Shown here: in pieces, positions 8,437 through 17,613 of the stretch | Layout: every line of letters starts with the position of its first letter | Position numbering within the stretch: position 1 is the stretch's first letter | Position numbers and translations under genes: made by a program | Source of the DNA: Moheibacter sp035515075 | GTDB taxonomy: Bacteria; Bacteroidota; Bacteroidia; Flavobacteriales; Weeksellaceae | DNA length: 64,000 nt | NCBI GenBank assembly: GCA_035515075.1 | Contig: DATJBZ010000024.1 | Location: 1-64,000, forward strand | Direction of reading: 5' to 3' | The notes under the pieces: generated by a model | The model's database searches: none | Seen by the model: the letters and a program-made list of their open reading frames with translations, nothing else | Told to the model about the DNA's origin: nothing

Positions 8437-9846
8437 ATGGGATGTGCAGGTTGCGGGACAACGAGTAATGGTGTGAAGGGGTGCGGGAGCAATGGAGCTT
8501 GCGGGCCTGCTTCAGGATGTGGGAAATTGGATGTCTTTGATTGGCTATCCAACATGAGATTGCCCAACGGACAAGCACCTTTTGAATGCGTTGAAGTCCG
8601 CTTTAAAAACGATAGAAAATTATTTTTTAAAAATAAAAACCAGTTGCCTTTGTACATTGGCGACATCATCGCTGTTGAGGCCCAAAGTGGGCATGACATC
8701 GGCGTAGTTACTTTGACAGGAGAATTGGTCAGGATCCAAATGAAAAATAAAAAAGTTCATGAGGATGCTGAAGAAGTTCGGAAGGTGTACCGAAAAGCCA
8801 ATGAGAAAGACATTGAAACTTGGCAAGCTTGTCGAGAAAAAGAAGATCAAGTCAAAGTGGAAGCCAGAAAAATCGCCAGAAATCTGGGCTTGGAAATGAA
8901 AATTTCTGATGTGGAATTTCAAGGTGATGGCACCAAAGCGATCTTTTATTATACAGCTGAAGGAAGAATTGACTTCCGAGAATTGATCAAACAATTTGCT
9001 GCTGCATTTAGCATCCGCATTGAAATGCGTCAAATCGGTTACCGACAAGAAGCTGCCAAAATTGGTGGCATTGGATCATGTGGTCGAGAATTGTGTTGTT
9101 CAACTTGGTTGACGGATTTTCGCTCGGTGAATACCACGGCAGCGCGTTACCAACAGTTGTCGATCAATCCCCAAAAATTGGCGGGCAATTGCGGGAAATT
9201 GAAATGTTGTTTGAATTTTGAATTGGATTCTTATTTGGATGCATTGACCGATTTTCCTTCGATAGAAAGTACTTTTGAGACAGAAAAGGGTACAGCTGCT
9301 TGTATGAAAATTGATGTGTTTAAAAAAGAAATGTGGTTTGCCTATGTCAAAGGGGGTGTGAGTTGGTACAAATTCACCGTCAATCAGATCAAAGATTTCA
9401 TGACCAAAGGAAGCGATGGAGGAAAGACCGCTTCGTTGGAAGATTTGGCGAAAGAAAGTTCTGAAGTGAAAAAGGAATCGGTGGATGTGATCCAAGAAAA
9501 CTCTTTGGAAAGATTTGAAAGAAAAAACCGGAAAAAGAGAAAAAGGACTGATCATCCCGCGGGAGAAAAACCGAAAAATCAATCCAATAAAAGGCGTTCG
9601 CCAGCACCAGCAAAAAAGGCAAGAAGTGGGGAAGCGCAAGCCAAGCCAGATGCTGTGAACACCGCAAGAGGAAATAAGCCAGTGGCCAACAAGCCCAAAA
9701 CAAAACCCAATCCCAAACCCAAGCCACAGGCGCCCAATCAAGCAACGCCAGTAGCGAAGGGCAATCCGAACCAGAAGGAGAAAAAACTGAGAAATTTTAA
9801 CCAAAAAAAGAAACCCAATCCACCCAAAAAAGATGAAAATCAATAA
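8437..9846 (+). CDS. ricT: PSP1/RicT-family protein with Cys-rich N-terminus
   Basis: This 469-residue PSP1-domain protein is related to Bacillus RicT (YaaT), which forms a cluster-binding complex involved in RNA maturation. The core, about residues 40-290, holds the conserved Cys motifs G-S-C-G-R-E-L-C-C and G-N-C-G-K-L-K-C-C-L-N-F-E. Five further cysteines in the first 30 residues could bind metal or a cluster. From about residue 345 the protein becomes a long Lys/Pro/Asn/Arg-rich tail without predicted structure, which may contact RNA or membranes. The stop overlaps the gldH start by 14 bases. The RicT-type role is inferred from the family. Confidence 0.88.
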   Translation: MGCAGCGTTSNGVKGCGSNGACGPASGCGKLDVFDWLSNMRLPNGQAPFECVEVRFKNDRKLFFKNKNQLPLYIGDIIAVEAQSGHDIGVVTLTGELVRIQMKNKKVHEDAEEVRKVYRKANEKDIETWQACREKEDQVKVEARKIARNLGLEMKISDVEFQGDGTKAIFYYTAEGRIDFRELIKQFAAAFSIRIEMRQIGYRQEAAKIGGIGSCGRELCCSTWLTDFRSVNTTAARYQQLSINPQKLAGNCGKLKCCLNFELDSYLDALTDFPSIESTFETEKGTAACMKIDVFKKEMWFAYVKGGVSWYKFTVNQIKDFMTKGSDGGKTASLEDLAKESSEVKKESVDVIQENSLERFERKNRKKRKRTDHPAGEKPKNQSNKRRSPAPAKKARSGEAQAKPDAVNTARGNKPVANKPKTKPNPKPKPQAPNQATPVAKGNPNQKEKKLRNFNQKKKPNPPKKDENQ

Positions 9847-10312
9847 ATGGATCTTATTGCTCAGCGCATTTGTGTTTTTTATACAATGTGATTCGCCGCA
9901 TTTTTACCAAGAACAGCGAAGTACCAACAATGATTGGAATGAAAACACGGCATTGACTTTTGAATTTGAAGTCAAGGATACTTTGTCAGTCTATGATTTT
10001 TATCTATTGAGCCGGAACAACAATGATTTTCAGTACAGCAATTTATATTTGTTGACCGAAATGAAAACACCTGTCGGAACGGTATTTGCCGATACCTTGC
10101 AATATTATTTGGCGTACCAAGATGGTGAATGGATCGGCACAGGAAATAGTTTGAAAGAGCTGTATCTGTTGTACAGAGAAGGTATCGCGTTGAAGGATAC
10201 GGGAACCTACACCCTTTCGGTTCGCCATGGAATGCGTGAACAAAATTTGGTAGGAATAGAAGACATCAGCCTAATTATTGACAAAAAAGAGGCCCATGAA
10301 AAAACAGAGTAA
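9833..10312 (+). CDS. gldH: Gliding motility lipoprotein GldH
   Basis: The 159-residue precursor has a lipoprotein signal with lipobox F-I-Q-C, giving Cys19 as the lipidated residue. Size, composition and position between a PSP1 gene and a class A PBP match GldH, a lipoprotein needed for gliding in Flavobacterium johnsoniae. Its biochemical role is unknown, and gldH also occurs in non-gliding relatives, so motility is not proven. It overlaps ricT by 14 bases and the next gene by 17, indicating translational coupling. Confidence 0.85.
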   Translation: MKINKWILLLSAFVFFIQCDSPHFYQEQRSTNNDWNENTALTFEFEVKDTLSVYDFYLLSRNNNDFQYSNLYLLTEMKTPVGTVFADTLQYYLAYQDGEWIGTGNSLKELYLLYREGIALKDTGTYTLSVRHGMREQNLVGIEDISLIIDKKEAHEKTE

Positions 10313-12644
10313 AACGACTAAAAATAGTCAGAAAACAAAAAAACCTTTTTCGATCAAAAGGATGTTGTTGTTGATTTGGGGAATTTTCTTCTTGGGAATT
10401 CTTGGCATTGCTGGTCTTTTTTGGGGCACAGCCAATGGATTGTTGGGGGAAATGCCCGATGTACAAGCTTTGGAAAATCCAGACATTTATGTGTCCTCAG
10501 AAATTTATTCAGCTGATGGTGTGCTTATCGATCGATTTGAAACCGAAAAAAGAATTCCAGTTACTTATGCTGAACTGCCACAACACTTGATCGATGCCTT
10601 GTTGGCCCGTGAGGACATTCGTTTTCACGAACATTCAGGCATAGACCCAAGAGCGACTGCAAGGGCGTTGACTTCGGGTGGAAGTTCGGGGGGAGCGAGT
10701 ACGATTACACAGCAATTGGCGAAATTGTTGTTCACTGAAAAACGTTCCAAAAATAAGTTTGAAGCGGTCAGACAAAAAATCAAAGAATGGGTCGTGGCTG
10801 CAGAATTGGAAAAAAGGTACACCAAAGAGGAAATTATTTCAATGTATTTGAACAAATTCGATTTCATTTACAATGCCAATGGGATTGAATTGGCCTCAAA
10901 AGTATATTTCAATACGACGGCGAGCAAATTGACTTTGGAAGAATCAGCGATGTTGATTGCGATGTTGAAAAATCCTGTGATTTACAATCCGATTCGTGCA
11001 CCAGAAAGGGCGACGAATGAACGAAATGTGGTGCTCAACCAAATGGCCAAATATGGATTTTTGACCGACGCCGAATTGGCAACAGCCAAAGCGCAGCCTT
11101 TGAAAGTAGATCACCAAGAAATCAATACGATCAGTGAATCTTATTCAGCCTATTACAAAAATGAATTGCGCAGAGAAATTCAAGCGTATTTGAAAAATTT
11201 AGAAGCGGAAACTGGTAAAAAATACAATTTGTACAAAGATGGTTTGAAGGTCTATGTAACCTTGGACTCGCGCATGCAAAAAATGGCCGAACAAGCCGTA
11301 GCCAAGCATTTGAAAGGGATTCAAAAAACATTTTTTGCAGAACATAAAAACAATCCAAGAGCGCCTTTTTACGGTTTGTCTGAAGAAAGAAGACAGCGGA
11401 TCTTTCAACGGGCGATGCGCAATACCGATTTGTACCGTCACATGAAAAAGTTGGACAAAACGGATGACGAAATTTTGGCGGAATTTGAACGAAAACGCGA
11501 TTCAGTGAAAGTGTTCACTTGGGATGGCGTAGAATATGTCAAAAACATGTCGTTGATGGATTCGATCAAATACCACAAACACATTTTACAAGCAGGAATG
11601 ATGTCAATGGATCCCAAAGATGGAACGATCAAAGCTTGGGTCGGTGGGATCAACTGGGATTATTTCAAATTTGACCACGTGAAACAAGCCAAACGACAAG
11701 TAGGTTCCACATTCAAACCTTTTGTATATGTAACGGCCATCAACCAAATGAATTATACCCCTTGCAATAGGATTTCAAACGAGCCTTTCTCCATTGGGAA
11801 ATGGAAACCAAGAAACGCCAACCGAAAATACGGTGGAAGCCAAGATTTGCGGACTGCATTGGCTTTTTCGACCAACGTGGTGACGGCGCGATTGATTGCG
11901 CAAACAGGTATTGAACCCGTGATCCAAACTGCACGAGATTTGGGAGTTGAAAGCGAAATTCCACACGATTATACCATTGCATTAGGTTCAGCAGACTTGA
12001 CTGTTTATGAAATGGTGGGCGCCATGAGTGCTTTTGCCAATGGCGGAATTTACATCAAACCTGAATTGATTGTAAGAATTGAAGACAAAACGGGAAGAAT
12101 CATCAAAGATTATCAACCCGAAACCCGCGAAGTAGTCAACGAATATGTTGCTTATACGATGATTGACTTGATGAAAGGGGTGACCGATCGTGGTACGGGA
12201 AGCCGAATCCGATCGCGCCACGGCATCAACAGTGAAGTAGCTTCCAAAACAGGTACGACCAACGACAACTCCGATGGCTGGTTCATTGGGATCACGCCGA
12301 ATTTGGTGACTGGAGTTTGGGTGGGCAATGAAGACCGTTTTGCGCATTTTAGAAGTACGGCGCAAGGTCAAGGTGCGGCGACAGCTTTGCCAATCTGGGC
12401 TTATTATATGCAGGAAGTGTACAAAAATGGAAAAACTTTGGGCGTGACTGTGGAGGATAAGTTTGACAAACCCGATGACATCGACCAAAAATGGGATTGT
12501 TCTTCCTTGACGGGCATCCACAGCTATGGTAGCATGGGTGGAACTTTTGATTATGATTATTCTGGCACGGACAATTATGAAGATCCGCTGCAGAAAATCA
12601 ACGAAGTCCATACTGAGAAAGACGATGTGAATTTCAATGATTAA
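10296..12644 (+). CDS. Class A penicillin-binding protein (PBP1A type)
   Basis: A bifunctional peptidoglycan synthase of 782 residues from the ATG at 10296, chosen over an in-frame TTG at 10278. A basic cytoplasmic tail and one membrane helix (about 25-45) precede the glycosyltransferase 51 domain, which has R-E-D-x-R-F-x-x-H and G-G-A-S-T-I-T-Q-Q-L. The transpeptidase domain has the S-T-F-K active-site motif, S-T-N and K-T-G-T-T. It polymerizes and cross-links the cell wall in the periplasm. It is last in the ricT-gldH operon and ends at a strong terminator. Confidence 0.95.
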   Translation: MKKQSKTTKNSQKTKKPFSIKRMLLLIWGIFFLGILGIAGLFWGTANGLLGEMPDVQALENPDIYVSSEIYSADGVLIDRFETEKRIPVTYAELPQHLIDALLAREDIRFHEHSGIDPRATARALTSGGSSGGASTITQQLAKLLFTEKRSKNKFEAVRQKIKEWVVAAELEKRYTKEEIISMYLNKFDFIYNANGIELASKVYFNTTASKLTLEESAMLIAMLKNPVIYNPIRAPERATNERNVVLNQMAKYGFLTDAELATAKAQPLKVDHQEINTISESYSAYYKNELRREIQAYLKNLEAETGKKYNLYKDGLKVYVTLDSRMQKMAEQAVAKHLKGIQKTFFAEHKNNPRAPFYGLSEERRQRIFQRAMRNTDLYRHMKKLDKTDDEILAEFERKRDSVKVFTWDGVEYVKNMSLMDSIKYHKHILQAGMMSMDPKDGTIKAWVGGINWDYFKFDHVKQAKRQVGSTFKPFVYVTAINQMNYTPCNRISNEPFSIGKWKPRNANRKYGGSQDLRTALAFSTNVVTARLIAQTGIEPVIQTARDLGVESEIPHDYTIALGSADLTVYEMVGAMSAFANGGIYIKPELIVRIEDKTGRIIKDYQPETREVVNEYVAYTMIDLMKGVTDRGTGSRIRSRHGINSEVASKTGTTNDNSDGWFIGITPNLVTGVWVGNEDRFAHFRSTAQGQGAATALPIWAYYMQEVYKNGKTLGVTVEDKFDKPDDIDQKWDCSSLTGIHSYGSMGGTFDYDYSGTDNYEDPLQKINEVHTEKDDVNFND

Positions 12645-12662
12645 ATGAAATAGGAAATCAAT

Positions 12663-12695
12663 AAAAAAGCATTCGTGAAAACGAATGCTTTTTTT
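12663..12695. terminator. Bidirectional intrinsic terminator
   Basis: AAAAAAGCATTCGT and its exact complement enclose a GAAA loop, with T-runs in both directions. It separates the convergent PBP1A and pdxJ genes. Confidence 0.9.
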
Positions 12696-12715
12696 GTGCT
12701 AATTTTTTTCTGCTT

Positions 12716-13444
12716 TTATGCAAGATTCGCCAATTCAATTTTGCGTAAATACGCTTGAATGGTGTTTTCCAGTCCCATATAAATGGCTTCTGAAATCAAA
12801 GCATGTCCAATGGAAACTTCGGCAATTTCAGGAATTTCTTGGATGAAATATTGTAAGTTCTCCAAACTCAAATCATGGCCAGCATTTAGCGTCAAGCCAT
12901 TTTTCAAAGCTTCTTCAGCCGTAGTCTTATAAATGTCAATGCCGTTCAAATTGCCTTTTTCAAAATCGACTGCAAAAGCTTCTGTGTACAATTCAATGCG
13001 GTCAGTGCCAGTTTTAGCAGCCGCTTCGACCAATTTCGGATTGGGATCCAAAAAGATGGAGGTCCGAATGCCATTGTTTTTGAATTCAGCAATGATTTCT
13101 GTCAAAAAGGCTTGGTGTTGTACCGTGTCCCAGCCAGCATTGGAGGTGATTGCGTCTTCTGCATCAGGTACCAAAGTCACTTGTTCAGGTTTTACTTCCA
13201 AAACCAGATCCATGAAACTTTGTACAGGATTTCCTTCGATGTTGAATTCTGTTTGTACGACTTTTTTTAGATCATACACATCTTGGTAGCGAATGTGTCT
13301 TTCGTCTGGACGTGGATGTACGGTAATGCCTTGTGCGCCAAATTGTTCAGCTTTTACAGCAGCTTCCACCACATTGGGCGTATTTCCGCCACGTGCATTG
13401 CGAATCGTCGCGATTTTATTGATATTTACACTTAATTTAGTCAT
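12716..13444 (-). CDS. pdxJ: Pyridoxine 5'-phosphate synthase
   Basis: The 242-residue TIM-barrel enzyme condenses 1-deoxyxylulose 5-phosphate with 3-amino-1-hydroxyacetone 1-phosphate to pyridoxine 5'-phosphate, the last step of DXP-dependent vitamin B6 synthesis. Family marks are the N-terminal V-N-I-N-K-I-A-T-I-R-N-A-R-G, the T-V-H-P-R-P-D-E-R-H-I segment and the late N-A-G-H-D-L and S-I-G-H-A-L motifs. Length is normal. Its start overlaps the end of the MscS channel gene by 8 bases, so the two share a transcript. Confidence 0.97.
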   Translation of the reverse strand: MTKLSVNINKIATIRNARGGNTPNVVEAAVKAEQFGAQGITVHPRPDERHIRYQDVYDLKKVVQTEFNIEGNPVQSFMDLVLEVKPEQVTLVPDAEDAITSNAGWDTVQHQAFLTEIIAEFKNNGIRTSIFLDPNPKLVEAAAKTGTDRIELYTEAFAVDFEKGNLNGIDIYKTTAEEALKNGLTLNAGHDLSLENLQYFIQEIPEIAEVSIGHALISEAIYMGLENTIQAYLRKIELANLA

Positions 13445-14693
13445 TGTTTTGTTGAATTACAAAGGGTTGTGAAACTTCTAATTGAAATGTTTTGCTTGCC
13501 GTGATCAAATGGTCAAATACATCGGCCTGAATTTGTTCGTACACATCGAATTGTGCGTCTGTGGTAAAACAATAAATTTCCAACGGCATGCCAAATGAAT
13601 TGGGTTCCAATTGTCGAACGACCATTTTGTCTTCTTGCGAAATGTCCGAACGGCTTTTTAAATAATTGATGGCGTAGATTCTAAACAAACCGATGTTGGT
13701 CAGTTGTCGGCCATTGATGATTTTTTCTGGATGTTTGAGGTGTTGATTGGCGGTTGAAATTTCTTTTCTTTTGGTTTGAATATAAGTTGAAATCAAATCG
13801 ATTTTTTCCAATTCTTGGATGAAAGACTCATTGCAAAATTGAAATGAATTGACATTGAAAACAATTGATCGCTTGATTCTCCGTGTATTGGTCAGTGACA
13901 TCCAAGAGTGGTTGGTGACTTCAGAAGCAATCAAATCGTAGGTGGGAACTGTAGAGATGGTTTTGTCAAATTTCTCAATTTTGGTCACCGCCAAATTGAT
14001 TTCTTTCACGACACCTTCTACTTCATATTTGGACACCGAAATCCAATCGCCAATTTTGATGCTTTTGGAAGTCGAAATTTGTAAACCAGAAATAAAGCCC
14101 AGGATTGAATCCCTGAAAATCAACAAGACCACCGCGGTCAATGCCCCTAAAACAGTGAAAATCTGTGAAAGTGCGACATCAATCAAAGTAGCAATGAAGG
14201 TCAGAAAACCAAAAAATGCAACGAATATTTTGATCAATTGTCCAAAGGTTCGCACACCAACTGTCGTGTGGCTGTCTTTGTTTTCGTTGATGTCAATGAT
14301 GGCGTCAATCACGCGAAAAATAAAGAGGATAAACAAAACAATGATCAATAGACCAATGAATTTGTCCGTGAATTTATCAATGCCGTGGTAGCGTTGCGCA
14401 ACGTATGGATTGATGGAAACCAATAGATAAACGGTGAAAAAATGGATCAAGGTTCGGAAAACCTTGTGGGCATAAAATTGTTTGGTCCAAGTGAATTTTG
14501 GACGGTTAAAAATCCAGCCAAAAATTTTTCCAAAGATTTTTTGCATCAAAAAGTCAAACAACAAAAGTGCAATTCCCCAAAAAGTCACCTCTATAATGGG
14601 TAAGAAGGCCTTGTTCAGCAATCCGCCGAACAATTCTTTGATTTGGCTTCGGGTCAAATCGGTAAATTCAGCTAAATATTTATTGGTATTCAA
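13437..14693 (-). CDS. MscS-family mechanosensitive ion channel
   Basis: This 418-residue inner-membrane protein has an N-terminal extension and four or five membrane helices. The pore-lining helix and beta domain follow (a V-L-G-A-L-T-A-V stretch, then I-K-I-G-D-W-I and E-V-E-G-V-V-K-E-I-N). Such channels release solutes during osmotic downshock. The start is TTG at 14693: an in-frame stop lies just upstream, the next Met is about 50 residues in, and a TTG-N18-TAACTTTG promoter is correctly placed. It overlaps pdxJ. Confidence 0.88.
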   Translation of the reverse strand: MNTNKYLAEFTDLTRSQIKELFGGLLNKAFLPIIEVTFWGIALLLFDFLMQKIFGKIFGWIFNRPKFTWTKQFYAHKVFRTLIHFFTVYLLVSINPYVAQRYHGIDKFTDKFIGLLIIVLFILFIFRVIDAIIDINENKDSHTTVGVRTFGQLIKIFVAFFGFLTFIATLIDVALSQIFTVLGALTAVVLLIFRDSILGFISGLQISTSKSIKIGDWISVSKYEVEGVVKEINLAVTKIEKFDKTISTVPTYDLIASEVTNHSWMSLTNTRRIKRSIVFNVNSFQFCNESFIQELEKIDLISTYIQTKRKEISTANQHLKHPEKIINGRQLTNIGLFRIYAINYLKSRSDISQEDKMVVRQLEPNSFGMPLEIYCFTTDAQFDVYEQIQADVFDHLITASKTFQLEVSQPFVIQQNND

Positions 14694-14712
14694 TTGGCTT
14701 CAAAATTTTCAC

Positions 14713-14741
14713 CAAAGTTAAACATTCCCATGCATTATCAA
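14713..14741 (-). promoter_or_regulatory. Promoter of mscS-like gene and pdxJ
   Basis: On the minus strand: TTG (14741-14739), 18 bases, TAACTTTG (14720-14713). It is about 20 bases before the TTG start codon. Confidence 0.6.
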
Positions 14742-14775
14742 CGGAAAGAAATTGAAAAGAAATTATCTTTACCCG

Positions 14776-15267
14776 ATGGAAATCCTTATTTTTAAAATCA
14801 TCATTGTTGTCATTTTATTGGTAGGCTTGGTTGGTGCTATTTTGCCAGTTTTTCCCGGTGCGCCTTTGTCATTGGCCGTTTTATTGTTGGCGAAACTATT
14901 TGGGCTGACCGAATTGAGTTGGTGGGTGATGGCATTGTTCGCGGTGTTTACAGCGATGGGCATATTGTTGGATTATTTGATTCCTTTGTTGACAGTCAAA
15001 AAAATGGGTGGTTCAAAATGGGGCGTTGTGGGGTTGTTTGTTGGACTCATCATCGGTGTAATTTTTTCACCATTTGGTTTTTTCTCCATTATTTTAGGTC
15101 CTCTTTTGGGGGCTTTTCTTGGTGAGTTGCTGTATGATCGGTCCAGTCATCGCCGTGCGTGGAAATCGGCTTTCGCTTCATTGTTAGGGTTTGTATTGAC
15201 TACAGGTTATGGGTTGTTGTTGTGTCTGTCGATGTTGATGAGCTTTGTGTTGAAAGATTTATTTTAA
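14776..15267 (+). CDS. DUF456 family membrane protein
   Basis: From the ATG at 14776 it encodes 163 residues made almost entirely of hydrophobic helices: helix 1 runs to about residue 20, then a G-A-I-L-P-V-F-P-G-A-P turn, and three or four more helices with Gly-zipper-like stretches. This P-x-x-P-G-x-P turn and length are typical of DUF456, an inner-membrane family of unknown function. A TATCTTTA element (14764-14771) lies only a few bases before the ATG, implying a very short leader. It diverges from the MscS gene and converges on ogt. Confidence 0.82.
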   Translation: MEILIFKIIIVVILLVGLVGAILPVFPGAPLSLAVLLLAKLFGLTELSWWVMALFAVFTAMGILLDYLIPLLTVKKMGGSKWGVVGLFVGLIIGVIFSPFGFFSIILGPLLGAFLGELLYDRSSHRRAWKSAFASLLGFVLTTGYGLLLCLSMLMSFVLKDLF

Positions 15268-15278
15268 GTTGAAATAAT

Positions 15279-15758
15279 TTAAAAGAGTGTCAATGATTGT
15301 ATGCCTTTTTCGAGTTCCAATAAATATTTTTTTCTGTCCAAACCTGCGCTGAATCCAGTCAAACTACCATCCTTTCCGATGACGCGATGGCAAGGGATAA
15401 GCAGTGGAATTGGGTTTTTCCCGTTGGCGCTGGCTGCGGCGCGAATGGCTTTGACGTCGCCCAATCTTTGGCTGAGTTCCCAATAGGAAATCGTTTGTCC
15501 ATAAGGGATTTTCAATAATTCCCTCCATACTTTTTGTTGGAATGCTGTGCCTTTGGGTTGCAAGGGTAAATCAAAAACATAGCACTGTGCATCAAAGTAG
15601 GCATTGAGTTGTTCAATCAAAGGATTGTGCCAGTTGCCATGGGCTGTTGAAGGCTCAGGTTCATCTTTTTGGAAAGAGAGTGAGGTGATGTAATCTTCAG
15701 TCCCTTCGATTTTTAGCCAACCGATGTTACTGAAAAAAATCGACTTAAAGTTCATCAA
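15279..15758 (-). CDS. ogt: Methylated-DNA--protein-cysteine methyltransferase
   Basis: The 159-residue suicide repair protein transfers the alkyl group from O6-alkylguanine to its own cysteine. The active-site motif P-C-H-R-V-I-G is near residue 122. Upstream are the DNA-binding helix G-T-A-F-Q-Q-K-V-W-R and the R-A-A-A-S-A-N-G-K-N-P segment. No Ada regulatory domain is present, so it is the Ogt form. It diverges from rimP. Confidence 0.95.
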   Translation of the reverse strand: MMNFKSIFFSNIGWLKIEGTEDYITSLSFQKDEPEPSTAHGNWHNPLIEQLNAYFDAQCYVFDLPLQPKGTAFQQKVWRELLKIPYGQTISYWELSQRLGDVKAIRAAASANGKNPIPLLIPCHRVIGKDGSLTGFSAGLDRKKYLLELEKGIQSLTLF

Positions 15759-15773
15759 TTCAAATTATTGTTT

Positions 15774-15781
15774 TATCTTTG
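15774..15781 (+). promoter_or_regulatory. Promoter core of rimP-nusA
   Basis: TATCTTTG matches TAnnTTTG exactly. A start about 8 bases on gives a leader of about 50 bases containing the hairpin at 15808-15831. Confidence 0.55.
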
Positions 15782-15807
15782 CCACGAATTTAAGGGAAAA
15801 AACCATT

Positions 15808-15831
15808 AAAAGAGAGCGGAGGCTCTCTTTT
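15808..15831 (+). promoter_or_regulatory. Terminator-like hairpin in the rimP leader
   Basis: A perfect 10-base stem (AAAAGAGAGC with GCTCTCTTTT) encloses a GGAG loop and runs into further T residues, 9 bases before the rimP ATG. It looks like an intrinsic terminator, yet lies between promoter and gene. Attenuation or an mRNA-stability role is inferred. The loop could also act as a ribosome-contact site. Confidence 0.55.
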
Positions 15832-15840
15832 TTGTTCGAT

Positions 15841-16308
15841 ATGAATCACGAAGTAGTAAAACAATTGATAGACGAGGCAGTGGCTGAAAATCCAGCATTA
15901 TTTTTGGTGGATTGGAGCATCTCATTGGACAATGCCATAGAGGTTTTGGTTGATGGAGATGAAGGATTGTCTATCGACGAAATTGTAAGGATCAGCCGTC
16001 ACGTAGAGCACAATTTAGACCGAGAAGTGGATGATTTTTCGTTGAAAGTCTCTTCACCTGGTGTGGGGACGCCTTTGCAAATGCCCAGACAGTATAAGAA
16101 GAACTTGAATCGAAAGTTGAAAGTGACTTTGAGTGAAAGTGGTAAGGATATTGAGGGAGATTTGATTTCGGCGGATGAAGAAGGCATCGTGTTGAGCTGG
16201 AAAGCCAGAGAACCTAAACCAGTAGGCAAAGGAAAGCACACGGTGGATAAGGAAGAAAGGATTGCATACGAAGCAATCAAGAAAGCCATCGTGAAAGTTA
16301 CTTTTTAA
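15841..16308 (+). CDS. rimP: Ribosome maturation factor RimP
   Basis: The 155-residue protein assists 30S subunit maturation. The ATG at 15841 gives a protein of family length; an upstream in-frame extension would read through the promoter and hairpin. Signature segments are D-E-I-V-R-I-S-R-H-V-E near residue 45 and the S-S-P-G-V-G-T-P-L turn near 72. It leads rimP-nusA-infB, the conserved bacterial order, with 28 bases to nusA. Confidence 0.95.
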   Translation: MNHEVVKQLIDEAVAENPALFLVDWSISLDNAIEVLVDGDEGLSIDEIVRISRHVEHNLDREVDDFSLKVSSPGVGTPLQMPRQYKKNLNRKLKVTLSESGKDIEGDLISADEEGIVLSWKAREPKPVGKGKHTVDKEERIAYEAIKKAIVKVTF

Positions 16309-16336
16309 AAGAAAATATAAAATAAACCATATAGCA

Positions 16337-17572
16337 ATGGACAATATAGCACTGATAGAATCATTTGGTGATTTTAAAGACGAAAAAAATATCGATCGAA
16401 TTACCTTGATGGCGATTTTAGAAGAGTCACTCCAAGGTGTTTTGAGAAGAAAATATGGATCGGACGATAACTTTGACATTATCGTCAATCCGGACAAAGG
16501 AGATTTGGAAATTTGGCACAACCGAATTGTGGTGGAAGATGGAATGGTGGAAGACGACAGTGCGGAAATTGAATTGAGTGCTGCCCGTAAAATTGAGCCA
16601 GATTTTGAAGTAGGGGAAGAAGTATCGGAGTCTGTCCGAATTGAAGATTTGGGGAGAAGAGCGATTTTGGCTTTGCGTCAAAATTTGGTTGCCAAAGTGA
16701 TGGAGCACGACAATGCGAATTTGTACGAGCGCTTCAAAGACATGGAAGGAGAAATCGTTTCTGGTGAAGTGCATCACATCCGTCAAAACCATGTGATCAT
16801 CATGGACGATGACCAAAATGAAATGATTTTGCCAAGAGAAAACCAAATTCCTTCTGATTTTTTTCGAAAGGGAGAGTCGGTGCGTGCGGTGGTAGATGAA
16901 GTACGATTGAAAGGCATCAAGCCACAAATCATCTTGTCGCGTACCTCGCCTAAGTTTTTGGAGAAATTGTTTGAACAAGAAATTCCAGAAATTTTTGATG
17001 GCATCATTACCATCAAAGGCGTGGTAAGAATTCCAGGTGAAAAAGCAAAAGTAGCGGTAGAATCCTACGATGATCGAATTGATCCAGTCGGCGCTTGTGT
17101 CGGAATGAAAGGCGCAAGAATTCATACCATTGTCCGTGAATTAAAAAACGAAAACATTGATGTAATCAATTATACCAACAATTTGCATTTGTATATTTCC
17201 AGAGCTTTGAGTCCTGCCAAAATTACCCGCATGGACATCGACGAAGAAGATGGGAAAATTGCTGTGTACGTTAAACCAGACGAAGTGTCGAAAGCCATTG
17301 GAAAAGGTGGACACAATGTGCGTTTGGCAGGAAGATTGTTGGGGATGGAAATCGATGTCTTTAGAGACATCCCTCAAGATGAAGACGTTGAGTTGTCTGA
17401 GTTCAGTGATGAAATCGATGAGTGGGTAATCGAAGCTTTCCAAAAAATCGGATTGGATACTGCACGCAGCGTGTTGGAGCAGGACATCAATGATTTGATT
17501 TCAAGAACCGATTTAGAAGAAGAAACCATCCATGATGTTCTGAGAATTTTGAAAGAAGAATTGGAGGATTAA
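16337..17572 (+). CDS. nusA: Transcription termination/antitermination factor NusA
   Basis: The 411-residue protein binds RNA polymerase and nascent RNA and modulates pausing and termination. In order: an N-terminal polymerase-binding domain (1-125), an S1 domain (about 130-200), and two KH domains with V-G-A-C-V-G-M-K-G-A-R and A-I-G-K-G-G-H-N-V-R. A short C-terminal helical segment replaces the long acidic repeats of E. coli, usual for Bacteroidota. Confidence 0.97.
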   Translation: MDNIALIESFGDFKDEKNIDRITLMAILEESLQGVLRRKYGSDDNFDIIVNPDKGDLEIWHNRIVVEDGMVEDDSAEIELSAARKIEPDFEVGEEVSESVRIEDLGRRAILALRQNLVAKVMEHDNANLYERFKDMEGEIVSGEVHHIRQNHVIIMDDDQNEMILPRENQIPSDFFRKGESVRAVVDEVRLKGIKPQIILSRTSPKFLEKLFEQEIPEIFDGIITIKGVVRIPGEKAKVAVESYDDRIDPVGACVGMKGARIHTIVRELKNENIDVINYTNNLHLYISRALSPAKITRMDIDEEDGKIAVYVKPDEVSKAIGKGGHNVRLAGRLLGMEIDVFRDIPQDEDVELSEFSDEIDEWVIEAFQKIGLDTARSVLEQDINDLISRTDLEEETIHDVLRILKEELED

Positions 17573-17613
17573 GCCAATAAAATAAATATAGAGTGTACTA
17601 AATTTAGAATTTG

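Noticed and set aside
9100..9843. Long minus-strand open frame (247 codons) opposite ricT
   Set aside because: Phe/Leu/Ile-rich antisense of the Lys/Pro-rich ricT tail; no start context or homology, and ricT is well supported.
11988..12611. Minus-strand frame of 207 codons opposite the PBP1A gene
   Set aside because: Antisense shadow of the transpeptidase domain, whose catalytic motifs are clear on the plus strand.
16427..17125. 232-codon minus-strand frame within nusA
   Set aside because: Shadow of nusA; no recognisable domain.
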